Shown one piece after another: positions 17,607 through 27,413 of a stretch of 46,652 nt of DNA. Under the pieces are notes generated by a model, which worked only from the letters and a program-made list of their open reading frames with translations, was not told where the DNA came from and made no database searches. The DNA is from an uncultured Bacilli bacterium (GTDB lineage: Bacteria; Bacillota_I; Bacilli_A; RFN20; CAG-826), in contig CALVRV010000010.1 of NCBI GenBank assembly GCA_944358865.1, positions 1-46,652 of the forward strand, in the 5' to 3' direction. The first letter of the stretch is position 1; every line of letters starts with the position of its first letter. A program made the position numbers and the translations under genes.

Positions 17607-17635
17607 ATTATAAGCAAAGCAGAAATTTTTGTCAA
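17607..17635 (-). promoter_or_regulatory. Consensus SigA promoter of the surface operon
   Basis: On the minus strand, TTGACA (17635-17630) and TATAAT (17612-17607) are separated by exactly 17 nt. This is a perfect housekeeping promoter, followed by a leader of about 35-40 nt with AAGGAG before the TasA-like gene. Confidence 0.9.
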
Positions 17636-17798
17636 ATTTTCAAGCCTAGCTTAAACACTTCTGGCTCCTATTTATATAACAATTGATTTTCTTTGTAAAC
17701 AAAAATTTTTCCTTGGTACTCCTTTAAGGGCTTAACGTCCATTTTTATGTATTTTATTTCATTATTTAATTAGATAATCAACAAAATTATTCTTAGTG

Positions 17799-17828
17799 TT
17801 GAAAAAGTATTATATTAAAAATTATAAT
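17799..17828 (+). promoter_or_regulatory. SigA-like promoter of the EFR1 gene
   Basis: TTGAAA (17799-17804), 18 nt, TATAAT (17823-17828). The ATG follows 14 nt later and no Shine-Dalgarno is visible, so the leader would be only about 8 nt. Confidence 0.6.
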
Positions 17829-17842
17829 TTATTTAGTAAGTT

Positions 17843-18754
17843 ATGTATAAAAATGTTTTAATCATTTATTTTAGTGGAACAGGCAATACTCGTCTTTATG
17901 CACGTAATATCGCTAATAACTTTAAAAAGTATGATTTGAATGTTGATGTTTTTGAATACGATAACAAATTAGATATTAATAATATTGATATTAATAAATA
18001 TGATTTGATCGGTATTGGATATCCAATACATGCGTTTAATGTGGTTAAAAGTTTTTATTTATTTTTAAAAAGTTTTCCTATTGTTAATAAAAAAATAGAT
18101 TATTTTATTTTTAAAACATCAGGTGAACCATTTAAATTTAATTCTTGTTCTTCTTATCGAATATATAAGCTATTTAAAAAGAAAGGTTTTAATTTAATTT
18201 TAGAAAAACATGTATTGATGCCTTATAACATTATGTTTCGTTATAAAGATAATGTTGTTAAACAACTTTACTCATATGTTAATCCTTTATCAGAATTAAT
18301 TGTGATGCAAATAATGAATCATGATATAGATAAAATTAGATATAATCCTTTTTATATATTTATATCATGGATATTTCGTATTGAATATCTTGCACCAAAA
18401 GTGAATTATCGATTTTGTAAAATTAATCAATTAAAATGTGATAACTGTTATTTGTGTATAAAGTCTTGTCCAAATCACGCTATATATATTAATAATAATA
18501 ACAAAATCGATTTTAATAAAAATTGTTGTCTTTGTATGCGATGCACGATGTATTGCCCTAATGATGCGATTGTCTTTGGATTTTTAAATAATTGGAAAGT
18601 ATCGCCATATTATAATTTTGAAAAAATAAAAAAAGATAAAAATATTAGTGATTATTATATTAACCCATATACTAAAGGTTATTTTAAGCTGTTCTATAAA
18701 TATTTTAAAAAACAGGATGAATTATTAAAAAAATATCATATTGTTGTTAAATAA
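17843..18754 (+). CDS. EFR1-type flavodoxin/ferredoxin protein
   Basis: A 303-residue cytoplasmic redox protein. Residues 1-150 form a flavodoxin-like domain: an IIYFSGTGNTR phosphate loop for FMN near the start, then GIGYPIHAFN. Two 4Fe-4S motifs follow: CDNCYLCIKSCP and CCLCMRCTMYCP, each C-x2-C-x2-C-x3-CP. This layout matches the EFR1 ferredoxin family common in anaerobic Firmicutes; the physiological partner is not known. It is transcribed divergently from the surface operon and ends 1 bp from the convergent gene. Confidence 0.88.
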   Translation: MYKNVLIIYFSGTGNTRLYARNIANNFKKYDLNVDVFEYDNKLDINNIDINKYDLIGIGYPIHAFNVVKSFYLFLKSFPIVNKKIDYFIFKTSGEPFKFNSCSSYRIYKLFKKKGFNLILEKHVLMPYNIMFRYKDNVVKQLYSYVNPLSELIVMQIMNHDIDKIRYNPFYIFISWIFRIEYLAPKVNYRFCKINQLKCDNCYLCIKSCPNHAIYINNNNKIDFNKNCCLCMRCTMYCPNDAIVFGFLNNWKVSPYYNFEKIKKDKNISDYYINPYTKGYFKLFYKYFKKQDELLKKYHIVVK

Positions 18755-18755
18755 T

Positions 18756-19541
18756 TTACGCTTTTTCAATATCGTCAAGATATTCTTTTTTAAGACGATA
18801 AAACTTATCTTTTGTAATATTTAATAATTTACATGCATCTTGAATAGAAATTTGATTGTTATTAATTTTATCTAAAACTTCCATTACTTTAATTATGTCT
18901 AATTTCGCTTTTGGTCTTCCTTTTAATTTTACTTTTTTTATTCCATCGTTTATTTTATTTTCATTTATTTTTTTATTTTTCTTATACATTTCAAAAAGTA
19001 AAAGAAATATTTCTTTATTTTGTTCAATGTTAATGATGGTATTATCTATTTTTATATCGTGTCCTAGTGCAAGAGATTTTAAACATTTTAAAACCATGAT
19101 ATTGATATTATCTTTTGAGGTTATAGATCTTATACTTATCACATCTTTTTTAATATATGGAAGGACAAATAAATTATCTCCAAAATATGATATATTTGTA
19201 TTGTAAAGATATTGAATTGGTTCTAAATACCTTAGATTTGCTTCATTTAAGAAAGAATTTAAAGACTTATCAAATTTTGATGGGACACGTTGACTTATAA
19301 AAATTGGGGTAATATTTTTTCTTAAATATTGTTTCTTTTTTAAAGATAAATCTATGCCAGGAATACCATTAAAAATGATGTCATTTCTATTTTCAATTAA
19401 AGATAAAATATGATAATTAGGAATAAAGGTATAACAAAAAGAATCATCTTTATTTAATGTATGAACTATTTTACAAATATTGTATGTTATGCCATACATA
19501 TCACAAACGCAGATACAAGCAGTAGTGTTAAATGCAATCAT
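18756..19541 (-). CDS. HipA-partner-like protein with HTH tail
   Basis: A 261-residue protein. Residues about 85-130 (PIFISQRVPSKF...LRYLEPIQYLYNT) resemble, from memory, the N-terminal-domain-like partner encoded beside stand-alone HipA-like kinases. The C-terminal 55 residues start KGRPKAK and end in a helix-turn-helix of the resolvase-tail type (ISIQDACKLLNITKDKFYRL), which could bind DNA. Its start overlaps the kinase-like gene by 14 bp, so both are made from one transcript. It might act as antitoxin or regulator of the pair; this is inference. Confidence 0.6.
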   Translation of the reverse strand: MIAFNTTACICVCDMYGITYNICKIVHTLNKDDSFCYTFIPNYHILSLIENRNDIIFNGIPGIDLSLKKKQYLRKNITPIFISQRVPSKFDKSLNSFLNEANLRYLEPIQYLYNTNISYFGDNLFVLPYIKKDVISIRSITSKDNINIMVLKCLKSLALGHDIKIDNTIINIEQNKEIFLLLFEMYKKNKKINENKINDGIKKVKLKGRPKAKLDIIKVMEVLDKINNNQISIQDACKLLNITKDKFYRLKKEYLDDIEKA

Positions 19542-20397
19542 CTTTTATTAATCCTTTATATGTTGGTTTTAAAATGTGTTTATAACGATACATGATAAGT
19601 TTTTTATAAAATGTTTTTCTTAAATCGTTTATAAATATTGTTTCATCAATAATTTTATTTATTTTATTAAAATCAAGAGCTTCACAAATTTTAATCAAAG
19701 CTTGATTAATATAATAATATTTTTTTGAAGAAATAATTTTTAAAAAACTATTCTCATAAGGAATTAAACTATCTATTTTAAAATTGCCATTTAAAGAAAT
19801 ATCTTCAAGATAATCAATGTTATTTAAGGCATCTTGAATATCTTTATCTGTTATTAAACTAGGATAAAGGCAATTTGTAAAACGATAATATGGAGATAAA
19901 TGATATTGATTGTTAGTAATTAAAAATCCTAGACAATTTTCAAAACAATCAAAATTACCAATAAGCGCGTTAAGTATATAGCATTTAAAAATTCCTAATA
20001 AGATATCTTTTTTATTTTTTATATTATTATTAGTATTTATAACATCAACAATATCATTATAAGAATATATATAAATGTGATCACTTTTATCAAGCTGTTC
20101 CTCAAATAATGTCTCAAGAGGAATAAAAGTATTTTTATTAATAAAATCTTTTATTAAAATTGCCTCTTTATCTTTATAGTTAACTAATTTAGTTTCAATC
20201 ACATCAACATTAAATAATTGAAATATTTTAGCGGCTATATATTCATTAACATGAGAATAAGTTAGATTATTTTTACTAGTCATAGGAAATTTTACATAAT
20301 AATAATTTTCGTCTATGTATAACGATATTTTTTCTTCTCTACCAGGATAAAAAATTTTAGTAATTGGATAAACACTATAATCGATATTTTTTAACAT
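19528..20397 (-). CDS. HipA/CtkA-like kinase fold, altered motifs
   Basis: A 289-residue protein matching the C-terminal kinase domain of HipA-type Ser/Thr kinases. Visible are a YYVKFP Lys segment, SHVNEYIAAKIFQLF, IGNFDCFENCLGFL in place of the usual GN-x-D-R-H-x-x-N-x-G-F-x, and LSPYYRFTNCLYP where active relatives have a P-x-(F/Y)-D-N-G-x-S-L-x-P. The catalytic Asp and following Asn are kept, but the His is Phe and the metal-binding Asp is Arg, so it may be a pseudokinase. ATG 20397 is chosen over a TTG at 20418: a promoter lies 6 nt upstream and neither has a ribosome site. Confidence 0.65.
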   Translation of the reverse strand: MLKNIDYSVYPITKIFYPGREEKISLYIDENYYYVKFPMTSKNNLTYSHVNEYIAAKIFQLFNVDVIETKLVNYKDKEAILIKDFINKNTFIPLETLFEEQLDKSDHIYIYSYNDIVDVINTNNNIKNKKDILLGIFKCYILNALIGNFDCFENCLGFLITNNQYHLSPYYRFTNCLYPSLITDKDIQDALNNIDYLEDISLNGNFKIDSLIPYENSFLKIISSKKYYYINQALIKICEALDFNKINKIIDETIFINDLRKTFYKKLIMYRYKHILKPTYKGLIKDDCI

Positions 20398-20403
20398 GTC
20401 GTT

Positions 20404-20432
20404 AATATAACATATCAAATATTGAGTTGCAA
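20404..20432 (-). promoter_or_regulatory. SigA-like promoter, likely leaderless
   Basis: On the minus strand, TTGCAA (20432-20427), 17 nt, TATATT (20409-20404). The -10 box ends 6 nt before the ATG at 20397, placing the expected start of transcription on the start codon itself. Confidence 0.55.
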
Positions 20433-20504
20433 TAAACTATATTTAGATTTTTCAAACTTTATTATTAATATATATTAATGTTATACTATACTACTAGGAG
20501 ATAA

Positions 20505-22106
<1,602 letters not shown>

Positions 22107-22112
22107 TTTTGC

Positions 22113-22547
22113 TTAAAAATAAATTATTTTTGCGTCAATTTTATCTTTTTCTATATTAATTATCATATATGATGGAGAATTACCTAATCTTGGATAGACA
22201 ACACTTCCAGGATTTAAAATGTAAAGATCTTCTACTTTTTTTATTTGTGGTACATGAGTATGGCCATTAATTAAAATTTTAATGTCATTTTCTTTTATTA
22301 TATTTGGGTTTATCAAAGGCTTATGTGTCATATATAAGTTGCCATAAGGTGTATTTATTTTAATATGATCCATAAAATCTTCATCATAATCACAATTGCC
22401 TTTGACTGAGATAAAAGGTGCGATTTCATATGGTGATGATTGACTATCTCCTGCGTGAAAATAAAAATTCATATTAGGATATTGTCTAACTAAATTCTTT
22501 AATATTTCATTATGACCATGAGAATCGCTGACTAATAAAATTTTCAT
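22113..22547 (-). CDS. YfcE/MJ0936-type metallophosphoesterase
   Basis: A compact 144-residue calcineurin-fold phosphodiesterase. The metal-binding blocks are SDSHGHNE, HAGDSQS, KGNCDYD, THKP and NGHTHVP, ending in the NPGSV of the YfcE/YmdB-like family. The physiological substrate is unknown. It converges with pyrG, 6 bp apart. No Shine-Dalgarno is visible; an extended -10 box sits 6 nt before the ATG. Confidence 0.9.
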   Translation of the reverse strand: MKILLVSDSHGHNEILKNLVRQYPNMNFYFHAGDSQSSPYEIAPFISVKGNCDYDEDFMDHIKINTPYGNLYMTHKPLINPNIIKENDIKILINGHTHVPQIKKVEDLYILNPGSVVYPRLGNSPSYMIINIEKDKIDAKIIYF

Positions 22548-22553
22548 AAAATA

Positions 22554-22562
22554 ATTATAACA
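22554..22562 (-). promoter_or_regulatory. Extended -10 promoter, likely leaderless
   Basis: On the minus strand the sequence TGTTATAAT (22562-22554) is an extended -10 element (TG-n-TATAAT), ending 6 nt before the ATG at 22547. No good -35 is seen at 16-18 nt, which the extended element could compensate. Confidence 0.5.
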
Positions 22563-22611
22563 TTTATACTTAATTTTAAGTTAAAATTAATATAACAAGT
22601 AGGTAACAAAT

Positions 22612-24288
22612 ATGTCAAAACACACGAATTGGTATAAAGACGCGATCATTTATCAAATATATCCAAGATCTTTTAAAGATTCAAATGATGATGGTATTGG
22701 TGATATTAAAGGTATTATTTCTAAGTTAGATTATTTAAAACAATTAGGAATTAATTGTATATGGCTTTCTCCTATTTATGATTCACCTCAAAAGGATAAT
22801 GGTTATGATATTGCAAATTATAAAGATATTTATAAACCATTTGGTACATTAAATGATGTTAAAGAATTAATTAAGAAAGCTCATAATTTAGATATTAAAA
22901 TCGTAATGGATTTAGTTGTAAATCACACAAGTGATCAACATAAATGGTTTTTAGAAGCAACAAAAGATAAAAATTCACCATATCATGATTACTATATTTT
23001 TAAAAAAGGTAGAAAAAATAATAAATTACCACCCAACAATTGGAGCGGATTTTTTGCTGAAGGTGCTTGGTCTAAGGTAAATGATGATGCAGATGAATAT
23101 TATTTACATTTATTTGCTAAAGAACAACCTGACTTAAATTGGGAAAATGAAAAAGTAAGACAAGAAGTTATTGATATATTAAGATTTTGGCTTGATTTAG
23201 GTGTAGATGGTTTTAGATGTGATGTTATTAATTTAATTAGTAAAAAACAAGATTTTAAAAATAGAATCAAATCTTTGGCTTTAACTGGAAAAGATGCATA
23301 TATTAATGGACCTCGTTTACACGAATATCTACATGAATTATATGAAAAAGCATTAAAAGATTATGATTGCTTTACTGTTGGTGAGACAGTATTTTGCAAT
23401 ATGAATGATTTTAAATTATTGTGTGATCCAAAACGTGAAGAACTTGATATGGCTTTTAGCTTTGAACACACTGATTGTGATAATTATTTTGGCGTAAAAT
23501 ATTTAAAAAGGAAATTTTCTTTAAAAAGATTTAAAAAAGTAATAAATAAATGGGAGCAAAATATTGATATTAATAATATTTGGTATCCTTTATTTTTAGA
23601 AAACCATGATCAAAGAAGATGTGTTGGAAGATTTTTAACTAATGATGGTAAATATCGTAAACAATCTGCGACTATGCTAGCGACTTGCTATATGTTATTA
23701 AAAGGAACACCTTTTATTTATCAAGGCCAAGAAATTGGTATGACAAACGCAAACTTTACAAGTATTAGTGAATTAAAAGATGTTGAAGCTTTTAATATGC
23801 TTAATTTATGTAATAAAAATAAGATTATTTCTTTATTAATTAAGAAAAACATATTCGATTTATCTAGAGATAACGCTAGAACACCTATGTGTTGGGATAA
23901 TAGTCAATATGCTGGTTTTTCAAATCATGAGCCTTGGATAAGAGTTAATCCTAATAAAGATAAAATAAATGTTGAAAAAGATTTATCAAGCCATCGAAGT
24001 GTTTTTAAATATTACCAAAAATTAATTAATATTAGAAAACAATATAAGTTAATTAAAGAAGGTAAATTTAAATTGTTATATAAACAAAATAAGAATTTGT
24101 TTATATATGAAAGAAGATATGAAAACGAATCACTTATTGTTATTTGTTCTTTTAAAAAAGATATTATTAAATTACCTAAAAAATTATTCGTTTCTTTGTC
24201 AAATTATGAAAAAATCTTAGGCAACACTAATAATGATAAAATATATTTAATGCCTTATGAAGCCAGAGTCTATTATAAAAAGTCTTAA
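22612..24288 (+). CDS. malL: GH13 oligo-1,6-glucosidase-type alpha-glucosidase
   Basis: A 558-residue cytoplasmic GH13 (subfamily 31-like) enzyme releasing glucose from short alpha-glucosides. Catalytic residues are Asp204 (GFRCDVIN), Glu258 (TVGETVF) and Asp333 (ENHDQRR); IYQIYPRSF and the DSNDDGIGD calcium-type loop are typical of the family. Val205 after the nucleophile is the residue associated with preference for alpha-1,6 links (oligo-1,6-glucosidase type), against Ala or Thr in alpha-1,4 enzymes. There is no signal peptide. The GH1 gene starts inside its last 32 bases, so the two are translated from one mRNA. Confidence 0.92.
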   Translation: MSKHTNWYKDAIIYQIYPRSFKDSNDDGIGDIKGIISKLDYLKQLGINCIWLSPIYDSPQKDNGYDIANYKDIYKPFGTLNDVKELIKKAHNLDIKIVMDLVVNHTSDQHKWFLEATKDKNSPYHDYYIFKKGRKNNKLPPNNWSGFFAEGAWSKVNDDADEYYLHLFAKEQPDLNWENEKVRQEVIDILRFWLDLGVDGFRCDVINLISKKQDFKNRIKSLALTGKDAYINGPRLHEYLHELYEKALKDYDCFTVGETVFCNMNDFKLLCDPKREELDMAFSFEHTDCDNYFGVKYLKRKFSLKRFKKVINKWEQNIDINNIWYPLFLENHDQRRCVGRFLTNDGKYRKQSATMLATCYMLLKGTPFIYQGQEIGMTNANFTSISELKDVEAFNMLNLCNKNKIISLLIKKNIFDLSRDNARTPMCWDNSQYAGFSNHEPWIRVNPNKDKINVEKDLSSHRSVFKYYQKLINIRKQYKLIKEGKFKLLYKQNKNLFIYERRYENESLIVICSFKKDIIKLPKKLFVSLSNYEKILGNTNNDKIYLMPYEARVYYKKS

Positions 24289-25540
24289 TTTAGAAAAACC
24301 TATACCTTTTGAATTTAAAAATGATTTTCTTTTTGGTGTTGCAACTGCGTCAACTCAAATAGAAGGTAAAGATTATAATTCAAATTGGTCAAATTATTGT
24401 AAACAAAATAAAATTAAAGACGGATCAAATTCTTTAATATGTAATATGTCATATGATAATTATCTTAGAGATATCAAATTATTAAAAGATTTAGGTATAC
24501 AAACATATCGATTTTCATTGGATTGGCCTAAAATAAATCCTAAATTTGGTGTTTTTGATTTAGATGTAATAAATCATTATTTACTTCAAATAAAATTACT
24601 AAAACAAAATAATATTGTCCCATTAGTAACTTTGTATCATTTTTCACATCCATTATGGTTTGAAAAAATGGGCGGATTTTTAAAAAAGAAAAATATCAAA
24701 TATTTTTTAGAATATGTTAAAGTTGTCTTTAACTATTTTAAAGATGAAATTAATGAAGTTTGTACAATAAATGAACCAAATGTATACGCAGTAAATTGTT
24801 ATTTATTTAAAGAATGGATCAATGAAAAATCGAATCTTTATAAAACAATTAAAGCAATGAAAAATATGTCTATTGCGCATCGAAAAGCTTATCCTATTAT
24901 TAAAAGTTTTAATAAGAATATTAAAATTGGATTTGCTATGCACATACAAGATTTTGTTATTAATAAAAAAACGTTAAAAAACAAATTAACTCTTAAAATT
25001 TTTGATTCGTGTTTTAATAATGCTTGCTTATTTGCGATGTCTGGTAAAAAATTTGTATTTCCATTTGGTTTTTTATCTTTTAAAGAACATTCTTATATGG
25101 ATTATTTAGGAATTAATTATTATACACAAAATGTTATTGATAATTTTGCCTATAAACCAGATGATAAATATTTTAAAAATGATTTAGGATGGGCAATCGT
25201 TCCAAGTTCATTAAATAAAATTTGTAAAAAATATCATAATTTATTTAAAAAAGATATTTATATAACAGAAAATGGCACGTGTGATGCGAATGATACATTT
25301 AGAAAAGAATACATCTATACTCACTTATATGTTTTAAAAGATTTAGATTTTGTTAAAAGATATTATTATTGGACATTCATGGATAATTTTGAATGGAAAG
25401 AGGGTTTAAAAGCTCGATTTGGCTTATTTTATTATGATTTTGAAAATCAATTACCATATTCAAGAAAAAGCGGTGAATTATATAAAGACATTATTGAAAA
25501 TCGTGGTATAAATGAGACGATGATTAAAAAATATTTCTAA
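24257..25540 (+). CDS. GH1 beta-glycosidase
   Basis: A 427-residue GH1 enzyme. The opening FLFGVATASTQIEG (from about residue 24), the acid/base Glu173 in INEPN and the nucleophile Glu338 in ITENG are all present. At 427 residues it is shorter than the usual 450-480, with the missing part probably in loops. The start ATG overlaps the alpha-glucosidase gene by 32 bp and lacks a clear ribosome site, so the exact start is uncertain. No signal peptide is visible. GH1 covers beta-glucosides, 6-phospho-beta-glucosides and beta-galactosides; the sequence does not decide between them. Confidence 0.88.
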   Translation: MKPESIIKSLNLEKPIPFEFKNDFLFGVATASTQIEGKDYNSNWSNYCKQNKIKDGSNSLICNMSYDNYLRDIKLLKDLGIQTYRFSLDWPKINPKFGVFDLDVINHYLLQIKLLKQNNIVPLVTLYHFSHPLWFEKMGGFLKKKNIKYFLEYVKVVFNYFKDEINEVCTINEPNVYAVNCYLFKEWINEKSNLYKTIKAMKNMSIAHRKAYPIIKSFNKNIKIGFAMHIQDFVINKKTLKNKLTLKIFDSCFNNACLFAMSGKKFVFPFGFLSFKEHSYMDYLGINYYTQNVIDNFAYKPDDKYFKNDLGWAIVPSSLNKICKKYHNLFKKDIYITENGTCDANDTFRKEYIYTHLYVLKDLDFVKRYYYWTFMDNFEWKEGLKARFGLFYYDFENQLPYSRKSGELYKDIIENRGINETMIKKYF

Positions 25541-25561
25541 TATGAAGATATTTAAAATAAA

Positions 25562-25586
25562 GCACTAATTTTAGTGTTTTTATTTT
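25562..25586 (+). terminator. Intrinsic terminator after GH1 gene
   Basis: Stem CACTA (25563-25567) and TAGTG (25572-25576), loop ATTT, one extra G-U pair, followed by TTTTATTTT. It lies 21 bp after the GH1 stop. Confidence 0.7.
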
Positions 25587-25682
25587 GCCTAAAACTATTT
25601 AAATGCGAAGTTGCATTTTTATAATAGTAACATACAAAATGTTGCTTAAAATTGAAATTATGTTGAAATATACTAATAAATA

Positions 25683-25719
25683 TAATGGTTAACATAAAAT
25701 AATAATGGTTTACATAAAA
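25683..25719. repeat. Two 17-bp direct repeats, 20-bp phase
   Basis: TAATGGTTAACATAAAA (25683-25699) is followed by TAATGGTTTACATAAAA (25703-25719), 16 of 17 bases alike, starting 20 bp apart, about two helical turns. This spacing suits side-by-side binding of a protein, but no gene starts here. Confidence 0.55.
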
Positions 25720-26190
25720 AAATAGTTTTTTATTTTAAACAGAGCATTAGTAGGGCTAATACCATTTAAAATAATATGCAAAAAATGCAAGTTTTTGTAA
25801 TATATTTAAAAGTCTATTTTTTGTAATTTTATATCTTAGTTAATCTTATATAAATTTTATCTTATTAATTGATATAATTTTTTATTTTATAAAGTGATAT
25901 TTAACACCTATAAAATGATTTAATATTTTGTAAATAATTAATAAATGATTAGCGCTTTTAATTGTTATTTTTTTTGCTTTAAATGATATTCATAATTTGA
26001 TGTCTAATTTATATTTTTAATAGTTAAAGTAAAGTTTAAATTTTATTGATCTTTTTAAAGTGAAAAAAAGTAATTATTTTTATTTAAATTTTTAACTATT
26101 AAGTTACTTGTTAAAAAGATATTTTTTATTTAATCTTTTTTTAACAAAACATAGATTATTTTATGTAATTTTTTGATTTATATTTTTTAT

Positions 26191-27324
26191 TTATTTTAAA
26201 GGAATAATTTCCCAATTTTTATTTGAATTTTTAATGGCTTTTTTTAAGATTTTTAATTTATTATTTTTTATAAAGGCGATGCAAGCACCAGCAAAGCCAC
26301 CACCGGTTAACTTTATCGCAATTTCATTATGTAATATATTCTTAGAAAAATCAATTATATTTTGCAAAGAATCTATATAAATATCGCCAATTTGCGAGTT
26401 TTTTAAATTATTTTGATTAGATTTTGCAGAATTATCAATACATTCAAATAATGTATCAATATCATTATTTTCTATCGCTTTTAATCCTTTTTTAACCCGT
26501 TTATTTTCTTGATAGAAATGGTTACACACACTTATTTCTCTATCACTAAATTTTGATATATTTTCATGATATTTTTTATAAGAAATTTCTCCTAAAAATT
26601 GTTTATGAAAATATCCTGCAACACGATACATATTATTAGGTATTTCTTCGTATAAATTTTCTAGTTTTTCATGGGTTGAATTTGACTTAATTATTACTAT
26701 TTCTATTTTTGATAAAATATCATCATTTAGTAATGTAATTTTTGGTTTATTTTTGGTATGAAAATCTATAAATTTTATTCCTGGATACGCAATTGAAATT
26801 TGATCTAATAATCCACAGGCTTTTAAATAATATTTATTTTCAGCATATTGTCCTGCATAGGCTTTTGTTAAATTATCAATTTTATTGTTATTAAAAAGTA
26901 TCGATATTATGTTCGCTATTAAAATTTCAAATGAAGCGGATGAGGATAAACCACTTCCAATTGGAATTTGACTATAACAATAGCAATTAAAACCACCTAT
27001 TTTATATTTTTTAGTTTTTAAATAAAATATAACACCTTTAATAATTGCTTTACTTGTTTTATATTCGTTTGGATTTATTTTTAAATCATCGATATTAATT
27101 TTTATTGGCTTATAACCATGAGAAATAAAATTAATGATATTTGTACCGTTTTCTTTAACTGCCGCGATATTTTTAAGATTGCAATCACTAGATAAGCATA
27201 ATCCATGATTATGATCAGTGTGATTTCCTAAAATCTCAAATCGTCCTTTTGATTCTACTATGACACAATCAAAGCCGGGGAAGTATTTTTTAAATTGGTT
27301 TTTAACATACGAAACATCTTTCAT
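26191..27324 (-). CDS. galK: Galactokinase
   Basis: A 377-residue GHMP kinase that phosphorylates galactose at C1. The galactokinase signature appears as GRFEILGNHTDHNHG (about residues 27-41), with Asn in place of the usual Glu (GEHTD), a variant I recall from other low-GC Firmicutes. The ATP-binding PIGSGLSSSASFE and the GGGFAGACIAF block are intact, as is CGLLDQ. It is divergent from the GPH-agalactosidase-galM-galT operon with an 89-bp shared promoter region holding a 16-bp palindrome. No clear Shine-Dalgarno before the ATG. Confidence 0.95.
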   Translation of the reverse strand: MKDVSYVKNQFKKYFPGFDCVIVESKGRFEILGNHTDHNHGLCLSSDCNLKNIAAVKENGTNIINFISHGYKPIKINIDDLKINPNEYKTSKAIIKGVIFYLKTKKYKIGGFNCYCYSQIPIGSGLSSSASFEILIANIISILFNNNKIDNLTKAYAGQYAENKYYLKACGLLDQISIAYPGIKFIDFHTKNKPKITLLNDDILSKIEIVIIKSNSTHEKLENLYEEIPNNMYRVAGYFHKQFLGEISYKKYHENISKFSDREISVCNHFYQENKRVKKGLKAIENNDIDTLFECIDNSAKSNQNNLKNSQIGDIYIDSLQNIIDFSKNILHNEIAIKLTGGGFAGACIAFIKNNKLKILKKAIKNSNKNWEIIPLK

Positions 27325-27375
27325 ATTTATATGATAAGAATTAATTTGTTTATTTACTATATAAAAAATATTATT

Positions 27376-27391
27376 TTATAATTAATTATAA
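27376..27391. promoter_or_regulatory. 16-bp palindrome between galK and GPH gene
   Basis: TTATAATTAATTATAA is a perfect palindrome that also contains a TATAAT on each strand, so a regulator bound here could block -10 boxes in both directions. It is all A+T, so a chance origin is possible. Confidence 0.35.
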
Positions 27392-27413
27392 GATTTATTG
27401 GGAGAAAATAATT

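Larger units (their letters stand above)
25541..26190. other. 650-bp AT-rich intergenic region
   Basis: No credible gene is seen on either strand. It holds a terminator at its left end, two phased 17-bp direct repeats (25683-25719), and an inverted repeat (26110-26120 with 26133-26145: GTTAAAAAGAT against ATCTTTTTTTAAC) that could weakly terminate galK. It lies between the end of the plus-strand glycosidase pair and the end of minus-strand galK, so most of it is not promoter DNA for the flanking genes. Confidence 0.6.

Noticed and set aside
22111-22133. Inverted repeat GCTTAAAAATAA/TTATTTTTGC between pyrG and the phosphoesterase
   Set aside because: All A-T core with a one-base centre and no T-run beyond it; a convergent terminator is possible but weak.
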